The notes under the pieces: model-generated | The model's input: only the letters and a program-made list of their open reading frames with translations | What the model was told of the DNA's origin: nothing | Databases searched by the model: none | Source: JANNBN01 sp031430595 | GTDB lineage: Bacteria; Actinomycetota; Acidimicrobiia; Acidimicrobiales; JANYDT01 | Length of the DNA: 64,000 nucleotides | Assembly: GCA_031430595.1 (NCBI GenBank) | Contig: JANPBU010000051.1 | Span: 136,944-200,943 of the forward strand | Direction of reading: 5' to 3' | Part shown: positions 1 to 7,175 of the stretch, one piece after another | How the letters are laid out: each line of letters opens with the position of its first letter | Numbering within the stretch: position 1 is the stretch's first letter | Program-made: the position numbers and the translations under genes

Positions 1-791
1 GTCATACGAACCGCCGAGTCAGTTGTGTTGACATGCTGACCACCGGCGCCTGATGACCGAAACACATCGACGCGTAGGTCTTTTTCGTCAATATTTACCT
101 TTGAGCTGGCATCTTCAATCACTGGTGTGACTGAAACGCCAGCAAACGAGGTTTGACGGCGCGCTTGGGAATCGAACGGTGAAATACGAACGAGGCGATG
201 CACGCCGCGCTCCGCAGAAAGAAGACCATAAGCATACCTACCTTTAATGATCAGGATTGCCGTCGAAATACCTGCTTCATTACCCTCGGTAACCGACTCG
301 ATTTCTACGTCGAAGCCGCGCCGTTCACCCCACCGCACATACATGCGAAGCATCATCTCGGCCCAGTCTTGGGCATCGACACCACCTGCACCGGAATGAA
401 TTTCGAAAATGGCATCGCCTGCGTCATATTCGCCAGTGAAAAGGCTGCGCAATTCAAGTTCGCTCAACTTGGCTTTCGCCGCCACGAGGTGTTCAACCAA
501 CTCGGGTTCAACACTGTCATCTTCCATTTCGAGGCCAAGCTCAAGCAGGGTCGAAGCATCTTCAAGATGGCGATTTACCCCGGTCAGCGATTCAAGATCG
601 TCTTTCACCAGCGCATACTCTTCACCAACTTTGCGCGCTATCGCGGCATCATCCCAAAGGTCAGGTCTGGCCAACTCTGATTCGAGGCGAACGAACTCGG
701 TACGAAGCCGCTCGAAACCCAAATACGTCTCGGCTTCACTGAGGCGCGTTCGGGCCTCAGTTATTGCCTCGGCGTGAAGATTAATGGCCAT
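1..791 (-). CDS. prfB: Peptide chain release factor 2 (3' end beyond window)
   Basis: This encodes the class I release factor that reads UAA and UGA stop codons and triggers peptidyl-tRNA hydrolysis on the ribosome. The 263 codons present are one open frame starting ATG GCC ATT. The helical N-terminal domain is followed by the RF2 codon-recognition tripeptide SPF at residues 204-206 and the catalytic GGQ at 250-252 (context SSGAGGQHVN). The C-terminus lies outside the window. The start is 6 bases after the secA stop, so the gene is almost surely co-transcribed with secA. There is no clear Shine-Dalgarno sequence, which fits translational coupling. Many bacteria place a UGA and programmed +1 frameshift near codon 25; this gene has an uninterrupted frame there, so that autoregulation is absent. 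RF2 is the factor that would compete with selenocysteine insertion at the UGA of the peroxiredoxin gene 6 kb away. Confidence 0.97.
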   Translation of the reverse strand, partial: MAINLHAEAITEARTRLSEAETYLGFERLRTEFVRLESELARPDLWDDAAIARKVGEEYALVKDDLESLTGVNRHLEDASTLLELGLEMEDDSVEPELVEHLVAAKAKLSELELRSLFTGEYDAGDAIFEIHSGAGGVDAQDWAEMMLRMYVRWGERRGFDVEIESVTEGNEAGISTAILIIKGRYAYGLLSAERGVHRLVRISPFDSQARRQTSFAGVSVTPVIEDASSKVNIDEKDLRVDVFRSSGAGGQHVNTTDSAVRM

Positions 792-797
792 TGTGGT

Positions 798-3644
798 TTA
801 CTTGCCGTGGCAGTTCTTAAACTTCTTACCGGTTCCGCACCAGCACGGCTCGTTGCGACCAAGTTTCTCGTGTTCGGCCTTGACGATTGGTTGCTGCGGG
901 GCCTCGTCGTCGTCTTCATCGTCACCATCTTCGGCACCCGATAGAACGAGCCGACTGTCATTCGGCGCCTTTGCGTCACCCCTCACGTCACCCTTGTCGA
1001 CCCCGACGGGGGCATCGGCACCAATCAACCCAGCCAAACGTGACGGTGCGGTTCCTTCTTCGGCCGACACATATTCAAGGCCGGTGATTTCAGGAGCCTG
1101 TTGCTCAACAACAACCTCTGCGTGCATACAATATCGAACAAAGTCGCCATCGATGGAATCGATAAGGTTACCGAAGGCGGCGAAACCGTCGCGTTGCCAT
1201 TCAACCAGCGGATCCTTTTGACCAACCGCTCGAAGATGAATACCTTCCTGCAGATAGTCCATATCGGCAAGATGCTCACGCCAACGTTGATCGATCACCG
1301 ACAGCGAAATATTGCGCTCAACATCACGCATCACTTCGGAGGTAAGCCGTTCTTCTTTGGCCTCGTAAAACTCGGTGGCTTCAGACACAAACGAATCGGT
1401 CAACACCGAACGACTCGACGCCTGCTCAAGATCTTCCAACGTGAATTGGGTTGGATACGTATTTTGCGCATCGGCGAGTAAGCCTTCGAGGTTCCAGTCG
1501 TCGTTAGCCTCGCTTGGGCAATGCTGTTCGACGAGTTGCTTCAACACCGTTGACACGTTTTGGTTCAACACATCGTGCAGGTCGCCACCGGTGAGCACAC
1601 GATCACGCTTCGCATAAATCACTTTGCGCTGTTCGTTCATTACTTCGTCGTACTTCAACACGTTTTTACGAATTTCGGCGTTTCGACCCTCAACTGTATT
1701 TTGGGCTCGCTCAATTGCCTTGGTCACCATCTTTGCTTCGATAGGAACATCGTCAGGCAGCGCACGACCCATCACCCAATTCATGGCGCCGGTAGCGAAC
1801 AAACGCATTAACTCGTCATCAAGCGACAGATAAAAGCGGCTCTCACCGGGGTCACCCTGCCGAGCGGATCGACCTCGAAGCTGGTTGTCAATTCGGCGGC
1901 TTTCATGTCGTTCAGTACCCAGCACGTACAAGCCGCCGTACTCGCGAACCTTCTTGCCTTCCTCAGCGCAATCAGCCACGTAATGAGCCTGGGCCGCAGC
2001 GAGCGCATCGACGACTTTACGACGGCGAGCTGCCAAATCAGCATCGGCCTCAAGCATTGCGAACACTGCTTCTTCGCCCGGGTCAAGATCGAGCAACGCC
2101 ATCTCGTGGCCAGCTTCAGCAACTTCCCGTCGAGCGAGACCGTCAGGGTTTCCGCCCAAAATGATGTCGACACCACGCCCAGCCATGTTGGTAGCAACGG
2201 TCACTGAACCGAGGCGACCGGCTTGGGCCACAATTTCGCCCTCGCGGGCATGCTGCTTGGCATTCAACACCGCATGAGGAATACCGCGTTGTTGCAGCAA
2301 CGACGACAGGTGCTCGCTCTTCTCGACGGAAACGGTACCAACCAACACCGGTTGGCCCTTTTCGTGACGTTCAGCAATGTCGTCGGCCGCTGCTTCAAAC
2401 TTTGCCAGTTCGCTTTTATAAATCAGGTCGGCCTGGTCGATACGAACCATTGGGCGATGGGTTGGAATTGGCACCACTGACAACCCGTACGTCGCATGAA
2501 ACTCGCCAGCTTCGGTTTCGGCTGTACCGGTCATTCCCGCAAGCTTTTCGTACAGGCGGAAATAATTCTGCAACGTTGTCGTCGCCAGGGTCTGGTTTTC
2601 TTCTTTGATCTTGACCCGCTCTTTAGCCTCAACAGCTTGATGCAAGCCCTCTGACCATCGACGACCCTCAAGCACTCGACCGGTGAACTCGTCAACGATA
2701 TTTATCTCGCCACTTTGAACGAGGTAATCAACGTCGCGGCGGTACAACTCTTTGGCCCGAAGCGCAGCATTGAGATGATGCACAAAGTCGGCGGCCGGAT
2801 CGTCGTAAATATTGTCGACTCCAAGTGCTGCTTCAACCTTGTCGACGCCCGACTCGGTAGGAAACACCTGCTTCTTTTCTTCGTCGACCTCATAGTCAGT
2901 GCCACGAACAAGGCTTCGAGAAATAGCTGCAAACTGCACATATAACTTCGCCGCATCAGCCACTCGACCGCTAATGATGTGCGGCGTACGAGCCTCGTCG
3001 ATCAGGATCGAGTCAACTTCGTCAACGATCGCGTAATACGGCTTTCGCTGCACGCGCTCTTCAAGGCTCATAGCCATGTTGTCGCGCAAGTAATCGAAAC
3101 CGAGTTCAGAGTTCGTTGAGTAGGTGACATCAGCCCCGTACGCTGCGCGCTTAACCGCCGAGTCGCTGAATTCGGCCGTCACGATACCCATGGTTAAACC
3201 CATCCATCGGTGAATCTGGCCCATCCATTCAGCGTCACGTTTCGCCAGGTAATCGTTGACGGTGACCACATGAACACCTTTGCCCGTCAACCCATTCAGG
3301 TACACCGGAAGCGTTGACACCAACGTTTTGCCTTCTCCGGTCCGCATTTCAGCAATCCAACCGAAGTGCAGCGCAGCCCCACCCATCAGTTGAACGTCGT
3401 AGTGACGTTGCCCAATCACCCGTCGAGACGCCTCACGGGTAACAGCAAACGATTCGATGAGTAGATCATTGAGGTCAATTCCGTTAGCTAGCCGCTGGCG
3501 GAACTCTGGGGTCTTCGCCCGAAGCTCGTCGTCGGTGAGCCGTTCAATTTGCGCCTCAAGCGCATTGATATCTGGCACCAAGTCTTGTAGGGCACGAACT
3601 TTCTTGCCCTCACCGGCGCGTAGAACCCGCTTGAAAATCGACAT
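798..3644 (-). CDS. secA: Preprotein translocase ATPase SecA
   Basis: SecA is the motor that drives unfolded preproteins through the SecYEG channel. The 948 residues match the normal full length. Nucleotide-binding domain 1 has the Walker A GEGKT at residues 103-107 and a DEAD-type Walker B (VDEVDSILIDEAR). The preprotein crosslinking, NBD2 and helical scaffold regions follow, with conserved blocks such as TNMAGRGVDI and LRGRSARQGDPG. The C-terminus is an acidic linker followed by a zinc-binding tail with CWC and NCH (a CxCx8CH pattern). The ATG is preceded by a possible TAACAT -10 box 9 bases upstream and no Shine-Dalgarno, so it may be leaderless. prfB follows directly. In many actinobacteria comF, hpf, secA and prfB are collinear; here that order survives on the minus strand but an alcohol dehydrogenase gene in the opposite direction sits between hpf and secA. 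Confidence 0.98.
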   Translation of the reverse strand: MSIFKRVLRAGEGKKVRALQDLVPDINALEAQIERLTDDELRAKTPEFRQRLANGIDLNDLLIESFAVTREASRRVIGQRHYDVQLMGGAALHFGWIAEMRTGEGKTLVSTLPVYLNGLTGKGVHVVTVNDYLAKRDAEWMGQIHRWMGLTMGIVTAEFSDSAVKRAAYGADVTYSTNSELGFDYLRDNMAMSLEERVQRKPYYAIVDEVDSILIDEARTPHIISGRVADAAKLYVQFAAISRSLVRGTDYEVDEEKKQVFPTESGVDKVEAALGVDNIYDDPAADFVHHLNAALRAKELYRRDVDYLVQSGEINIVDEFTGRVLEGRRWSEGLHQAVEAKERVKIKEENQTLATTTLQNYFRLYEKLAGMTGTAETEAGEFHATYGLSVVPIPTHRPMVRIDQADLIYKSELAKFEAAADDIAERHEKGQPVLVGTVSVEKSEHLSSLLQQRGIPHAVLNAKQHAREGEIVAQAGRLGSVTVATNMAGRGVDIILGGNPDGLARREVAEAGHEMALLDLDPGEEAVFAMLEADADLAARRRKVVDALAAAQAHYVADCAEEGKKVREYGGLYVLGTERHESRRIDNQLRGRSARQGDPGESRFYLSLDDELMRLFATGAMNWVMGRALPDDVPIEAKMVTKAIERAQNTVEGRNAEIRKNVLKYDEVMNEQRKVIYAKRDRVLTGGDLHDVLNQNVSTVLKQLVEQHCPSEANDDWNLEGLLADAQNTYPTQFTLEDLEQASSRSVLTDSFVSEATEFYEAKEERLTSEVMRDVERNISLSVIDQRWREHLADMDYLQEGIHLRAVGQKDPLVEWQRDGFAAFGNLIDSIDGDFVRYCMHAEVVVEQQAPEITGLEYVSAEEGTAPSRLAGLIGADAPVGVDKGDVRGDAKAPNDSRLVLSGAEDGDDEDDDEAPQQPIVKAEHEKLGRNEPCWCGTGKKFKNCHGK

Positions 3645-3653
3645 AAGAGCACC

Positions 3654-3659
3654 ATGTTA
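3654..3659 (-). promoter_or_regulatory. Candidate -10 box for secA
   Basis: TAACAT on the minus strand fits the actinobacterial TANNNT -10 pattern, with 9 bases between it and the secA ATG. This is slightly longer than the 6-8 base gap seen at other starts in this window, so the support is moderate. Confidence 0.35.
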
Positions 3660-3773
3660 CCGGCGAGTACAAGCCTTGAGGCACAAACGCGAGGTGAATT
3701 AGTGGCAGGAATTCGATACATTCAAGTGACCGGCGCCACACCGCGCCTTCATTACATGAACGAGGTCAACCGT

Positions 3774-4889
3774 ATGAAAACTCGTGCAGGCTTATTGTTT
3801 CAAACCCCTGGAAAATGGGAGGTTGCCGAAGTCGAACTTGAAGAACCCCGCCACGGCGAACTCTTACTCAGAATGGTGGCCTCCGGGCTCTGCCACTCTG
3901 ACGATCACCTCACAACCGGCGACATTCCGTTTGGTATTTACCCGGTTTGTGGCGGTCACGAAGGGGCCGGAGTGGTTGAGAAGGTCGGACCAAACACCGC
4001 TGGCTATGAAGTCGGTGACCATGTCGTGATGTCGTTCCTGCCGGGCTGCGGTCGATGTCGTTGGTGTGCCAGCGGTATGCAAAACCTGTGCGATACCGGC
4101 GCAACACTGCTGCTTGGCTCACGCGAAGATATGAGTTACCGCATGTCGCTTGACGGCAAACCCGTCGGACAAATGTGTGGCATCTCAACGTTCGCCGAGT
4201 ACACGGTCTGCTCGGTCAACAACGCGGTGAAGGTACCCAAAGATATTCCGCTCGACAAAGCATGTCTTGTCGGCTGCGGCGTCGGAACCGGGTTCGGGTC
4301 AGCGGAAAAGTCAGCGAATGTACAGCCCGGCGACACCGTCATCATCATGGGCATCGGCGGCATTGGTATCAACGCAGTGCAGGGCGCAGCCATTAAGGGT
4401 GCCTCACACGTCATTGCCGTTGACCCCGTCGAATTCAAACGCGAAAAAGCCATGGAATTTGGGGCAACTCACGCGTTCGCTACCATGGAGGAAGCGACCG
4501 CCTTCGCCCAAGGCGTAACCAACGGACAGGGCGCAGACTCAGCCATCGTGACCGTTGGTGTGACCAAGGGTGTTCATATTGCTCAAGCATTCGACGCTAT
4601 TCGAAAAGCCGGAACCGTCGTCGTTACCGGTCTGGGCGACCTTACCGAGACTGGCATCCCCATTTCGCCAGGAATGCTCACACTGTTCCAAAAGCGAATT
4701 CAAGGTTCACTCTTCGGTGAATCGAGCCCGTCGAAAGACATACTTCGCCTACTTGCGATGTATCAAGCCGGAACCCTCAAACTCGACGAGCTGGTAACCA
4801 ACACCTACACGCTCGAAACGTTGAACCAGGGCTATGAAGATATGCACTCCGGCAAAAACCTACGCGGCGTATTGATCCACCGCACGTAA
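3774..4889 (+). CDS. NDMA-dependent-type zinc alcohol dehydrogenase
   Basis: This is a 371-residue medium-chain zinc alcohol dehydrogenase most like the NDMA-dependent alcohol dehydrogenases of actinobacteria, which oxidise alcohols or formaldehyde adducts with a tightly bound nicotinamide cofactor. Catalytic zinc ligands are visible as C40 (GLCHSDD) and H62 (GGHEGAG). The structural zinc site is C92, C95, C98 and C106. The Rossmann loop is GIGGIGINAVQG and the domain ends with the family's typical NLRGVLIH. The ATG was chosen because GAGGT lies 7 bases upstream; longer in-frame extensions lack family similarity. The gene is on the plus strand between two minus-strand housekeeping genes, diverging from secA and converging on hpf, with a symmetrical terminator between it and hpf. 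Family assignment is firm; the physiological substrate cannot be read from the sequence. Confidence 0.93.
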   Translation: MKTRAGLLFQTPGKWEVAEVELEEPRHGELLLRMVASGLCHSDDHLTTGDIPFGIYPVCGGHEGAGVVEKVGPNTAGYEVGDHVVMSFLPGCGRCRWCASGMQNLCDTGATLLLGSREDMSYRMSLDGKPVGQMCGISTFAEYTVCSVNNAVKVPKDIPLDKACLVGCGVGTGFGSAEKSANVQPGDTVIIMGIGGIGINAVQGAAIKGASHVIAVDPVEFKREKAMEFGATHAFATMEEATAFAQGVTNGQGADSAIVTVGVTKGVHIAQAFDAIRKAGTVVVTGLGDLTETGIPISPGMLTLFQKRIQGSLFGESSPSKDILRLLAMYQAGTLKLDELVTNTYTLETLNQGYEDMHSGKNLRGVLIHRT

Positions 4890-4924
4890 ACGCGTACTTC
4901 GGCGACTCAACCACACTAATTGGA

Positions 4925-4953
4925 GGAATTCCGGCTTATTAGGCCGGAATTCC
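4925..4953. terminator. Bidirectional hairpin between convergent genes
   Basis: A perfect 11-bp stem (GGAATTCCGGC and its complement) with a 7-base loop lies between the stops of the dehydrogenase and hpf. Neither side has a strong T-tract, so it may act as a structural or bidirectional terminator. Confidence 0.6.
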
Positions 4954-4980
4954 AACATTTAGTGGAGCAATCGGAGTTTG

Positions 4981-5577
4981 TTAGGCGGCGTCAATCAGGC
5001 CGAGATGGCCATCTTCGCGGCGGTAGACCACGGCGGCCTTCCCTGTTTCGGCGTTCGTAAACAGGAAAAAATCGTGTTGCAACAGGTCCATCCTCAGGCC
5101 AGCTTCTTCCGCTGAAATTGGATCGACCACAAACTGCTTTCGTCGAACAATTTTTGCTTCGTTCGTGTCGACCGGCGCAGTTTCAACCGGAGCCTCGAGA
5201 ACCGCGAGAGCTGAAGCCGGAACCTGATGCAAGCCCGGCGAGTGGTGATGGCCACGCTTTGGCCCACCGTGATTGGAACCGTCAACCTTGCCCTTGAGCC
5301 GCAGCATCTGATGTTCAAGTTTTTCAACCACAAGATCAAGAGCAGCAGCACTAGTTTCGGCTGTGGCCTTCGCCCGAACTATGTGTCCGGCACCCTTCAT
5401 CGTTACCTCGCAGAATTCCTTCCGGCCAATTCGCGGGTTCTTTTCTTCCATGAACGTGATTTCGGCATGGTCTATGCCGGTCACAAATCTGCACAATCGC
5501 GTAACTTTTTCGTTTGCCGCTGCCTTCACGATGTCGTCAATGACGAGGTTGCGATGACGAATGCTGATGTGCACCAT
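4981..5577 (-). CDS. hpf: Long-form ribosome hibernation promoting factor
   Basis: HPF binds the 30S subunit at the mRNA/tRNA path and, in its long form, drives 100S ribosome dimers in stationary phase. The 198 residues match the long form: an N-terminal S30AE/RaiA domain (about residues 1-100, starting MVHISIRHRN), a variable His/Gly/Pro-rich linker, and a C-terminal dimerisation domain (about 140-198) with VRRKQF, DPISAEEA and LQHDFFLFTNAETG. A strong Shine-Dalgarno (TAGGAGG) precedes the ATG. The gene follows comF, but a leader of about 250 bases with a terminator-like hairpin lies between them, so it probably has its own promoter and control. This gene is usually induced in stationary phase; the leader is a plausible place for that regulation. 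Confidence 0.95.
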   Translation of the reverse strand: MVHISIRHRNLVIDDIVKAAANEKVTRLCRFVTGIDHAEITFMEEKNPRIGRKEFCEVTMKGAGHIVRAKATAETSAAALDLVVEKLEHQMLRLKGKVDGSNHGGPKRGHHHSPGLHQVPASALAVLEAPVETAPVDTNEAKIVRRKQFVVDPISAEEAGLRMDLLQHDFFLFTNAETGKAAVVYRREDGHLGLIDAA

Positions 5578-5610
5578 TTTGAGGGTTCCTCCTAAGAGTC
5601 AGGAATGAAA

Positions 5611-5638
5611 ACAACCCCCGGACGATTCCGGAGGTTGT
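5611..5638 (-). terminator. Terminator-like hairpin in the hpf 5' leader
   Basis: Read on the minus strand this is a 12-bp stem with loop AUCG followed by UUUCAUU. All 12 positions pair in the minus-strand RNA, one as G-U; the plus-strand RNA would have a C-A mismatch there. The structure therefore appears designed for the comF-to-hpf direction. It ends only 33 bases before the hpf ATG, so it either ends comF transcripts with an hpf promoter squeezed downstream, or acts as an attenuator inside the hpf leader. Confidence 0.55.
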
Positions 5639-5832
5639 GCTGGGTTACTAACTGCGTGGTGGCGCATGGTTGTGTGTTGCTGTTTACCGCTTGGGTCTTG
5701 CGTGGGGAGACCCCATATTTGATCGTCATGAAACCTCATGGCGACTGAATCGAGTTGCTCCCATGTGGCATCGTAACCACGTCTGAGGGGTAACTGTCCA
5801 CACTGGGGAACAATTTTTTTGTGAACCAAAAT
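5639..5832 (-). promoter_or_regulatory. comF-hpf intergenic leader, no convincing gene
   Basis: Nothing here resembles a known protein or RNA family. A TTG-initiated 76-codon frame runs through it, but the start is weak and the frame reads through the terminator-like hairpin, so it is not called. On the minus strand TGGACA and TACGAT are spaced 19 bases apart near the comF end and could be an hpf promoter; this is weak. Confidence 0.3.
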
Positions 5833-6513
5833 TCAGATTGAAATCGGGTCATGCCGTGGGGTAAACGCAGCACAAACACCCCACACCTCTCGCACCCCAA
5901 AATCCCTCAGAACTCTGGCTGCAGCCGACATCGTGGCACCAGAAGTCACGACATCATCGACTAGCAACACAGACCGGACGGGCACACTGCCGCCGCCGAA
6001 ACCCGGATGCATGGCAAAACGAACCCCACCTTGGCGTTGAGCAAATGACCGGCCGGTTTGTGAACTCGTTCCAGGTAACCGTTCGAGAGTTGACATCGCA
6101 CCCGTTCCAATTAGTTGCCCTAATTCTACGGCCAACAATTCAGCCTGATCAAAACCCCGCTTTCGGCGTCGAGCTACTGACGTCGGGGCCCAGGTAATTA
6201 GGTCAACTTCAAGGTCGTCGGGAAGTGAAGTTGCCATCAATGCTGCCAAACCAGACGCAATTGGTTTTTCGCCGCGATACTTGAGGGCGGTGATCAGCGA
6301 CCGAGCGTCATGTTCATAGGCCGTAGCTGCGAACACGGCCGTGACCCCAAACGGAACCTTTGGCAGGGTGGGTTTAGTCGGTTCGAGTTTGCGCACAGCA
6401 CAGTGTTCACACGGAGAACGTTGGCCGACGACCCCGCATAACAAACAGCGCACTGGAAACAAGGCGTTCTGGCAAGACTGACCAAGTTTGCGAACCTGTT
6501 CCTGCAGTTTCAT
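5833..6513 (-). CDS. comF: ComF family phosphoribosyltransferase-like protein
   Basis: This 226-residue protein belongs to the ComF/GntX family, named for DNA-uptake competence in Bacillus and Haemophilus but present in most bacteria, where its role is unclear. It has the N-terminal zinc finger, CLLC near residue 23 and CEHC near 36, the family's GFDQAELLA block after ARRRKR, and the PRPP-binding loop VLLVDDVVTSGAT near residue 190. It lies upstream of hpf on the same strand, the usual actinobacterial order. No Shine-Dalgarno or TANNNT box is evident before the ATG. The catalytic activity of the family is not established, so the product name describes structure only. Confidence 0.92.
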   Translation of the reverse strand: MKLQEQVRKLGQSCQNALFPVRCLLCGVVGQRSPCEHCAVRKLEPTKPTLPKVPFGVTAVFAATAYEHDARSLITALKYRGEKPIASGLAALMATSLPDDLEVDLITWAPTSVARRRKRGFDQAELLAVELGQLIGTGAMSTLERLPGTSSQTGRSFAQRQGGVRFAMHPGFGGGSVPVRSVLLVDDVVTSGATMSAAARVLRDFGVREVWGVCAAFTPRHDPISI

Positions 6514-6550
6514 GTTTGCGGTCTCATTCCATCAAGCATGAACTGACCCT

Positions 6551-6580
6551 GTGACAGAAACTCGGCGCGGTGACAGAAAG
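6551..6580 (+). promoter_or_regulatory. Direct repeat GTGACAGAAA x2 upstream of Prx-like gene
   Basis: GTGACAGAAA occurs at 6551-6560 and again about 19-20 bases later at 6570-6579, roughly two helical turns apart. The second copy overlaps a TGACAG that could serve as a -35 for the TACCAT -10 box downstream (about 18-base spacer). This is a plausible activator or repressor site on one DNA face. Confidence 0.4.
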
Positions 6581-6594
6581 TTCCGATCCCCGGG

Positions 6595-6600
6595 TACCAT
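6595..6600 (+). promoter_or_regulatory. -10 box of a likely leaderless promoter (Prx-like gene)
   Basis: TACCAT ends 7 bases before the ATG at 6608, so transcription would start at or next to the start codon. There is no Shine-Dalgarno sequence. This supports 6608 as the true start. Confidence 0.55.
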
Positions 6601-6607
6601 TCGATCT

Positions 6608-7087
6608 ATGTCCACTCGTTCTTCTCGAACCGCTTCGGTTGGATCAACCGCCCCAGCCATTGATCTGCCCCTTTCTGACGGAACCCGGTGGAGCCTCGCC
6701 GAAGCCCGCACGACAGGGCCCGTTGCTCTCGTTTTTTTGCGTGGCTTTTCTTGACCGTTTTGCCGAAAACATCTTGCGCAGTTGCGTGAGGACTTTTCAT
6801 CAATCGACGCAACCGGCGCGTCGATCGTGGCCATCGCCCCCGATTCGCTTGACGGTCTCAAGCGGTTCAGCGCAAATAACACGTATCCGTTCCCATTAAT
6901 CGCCGACACCGACGGATCAGTGTTTGAGGCATACGACGTGACAAGCCGCCTCATTTCGCTTGGTCAGCAGCCCGCCATGTTCATTGTCGACACCGCAGGC
7001 AAGGTCGTATTTGACGCCATCGGTGCCCAGCAATGGGACTTGATCTCTGCAGCAGATCTGGTCAAGCAAATAACAGGCGTCGCTTAG
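6608..7087 (+). CDS. Probable selenocysteine-containing peroxiredoxin-like protein
   Basis: This is an AhpC/TSA (thioredoxin-fold) family protein of 159 residues if the in-frame TGA at 6752-6754 is read as selenocysteine. The N-terminal part has the usual VGSTAPAIDLPLSDG strand-loop and the beta strand ALVFLRGFS. The next codon is TGA, then PFCRKHLAQL. In cysteine homologues this place is the first Cys of a CPxC redox motif, so the protein would read U49-P-F-C52, a UxxC centre. The same frame continues after the TGA through IVAIAPDS, FPLIADTDG and MFIVDTAGKVV to a normal stop, with full family similarity. A hairpin fitting the bacterial SECIS model lies just downstream. A TGC-to-TGA mutation or sequencing error in a pseudogene is the alternative, but the exact position and hairpin argue against it. 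The required selA, selB, selC and selD are not in this window. Confidence 0.85.
6752..6754 (+). other. In-frame UGA, predicted selenocysteine codon
   Basis: TGA stands in the codon of the peroxidatic cysteine, 48 codons after the ATG and 110 codons before the real stop TAG. The residues around it (RGFS before, PFCRKH after) are conserved in this peroxiredoxin group. Confidence 0.8.
6755..6790 (+). promoter_or_regulatory. Candidate bacterial SECIS hairpin
   Basis: The stem pairs 6773-6779 (CUUGCGC) with 6784-6790 (GCGUGAG): 7 bp including two U-G wobbles, with apical loop AGUU at 6780-6783. The loop begins 25 bases after the UGA, inside the 16-37 base range of the bacterial SECIS model, and has G as its second base as that model expects. 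A small GUUUU-GCCG-AAAAC hairpin (6757-6770) lies between and may stack below it. Confidence 0.6.
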
Positions 7088-7116
7088 CGGACTTGCACGT
7101 GAATAAAAGATGAAAC

Positions 7117-7135
7117 CTCGGTTGTTTCGACCGAG
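7117..7135 (+). terminator. Weak hairpin after Prx-like gene
   Basis: A 6-bp stem CTCGGT/ACCGAG with a 7-base loop lies 30 bases after the stop. It has no T-tract, so terminator function is uncertain. Confidence 0.3.
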
Positions 7136-7175
7136 CATCCCGGCCTGAGGATTCCCTGTTCGTCAAGATCTTGGC

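Noticed and set aside
1..791. Programmed frameshift in prfB
   Set aside because: The frame is continuous through codons 20-30; no internal UGA.
5599..5829. 76-codon TTG-initiated frame between comF and hpf
   Set aside because: Weak start, no known similarity, and it translates the terminator-like hairpin.
6608..6754. Prx-like gene as two separate genes or a nonsense pseudogene
   Set aside because: The stop codon falls exactly on the redox Cys column, the frame continues unchanged and a SECIS-like hairpin follows; random nonsense would be unlikely to land there.
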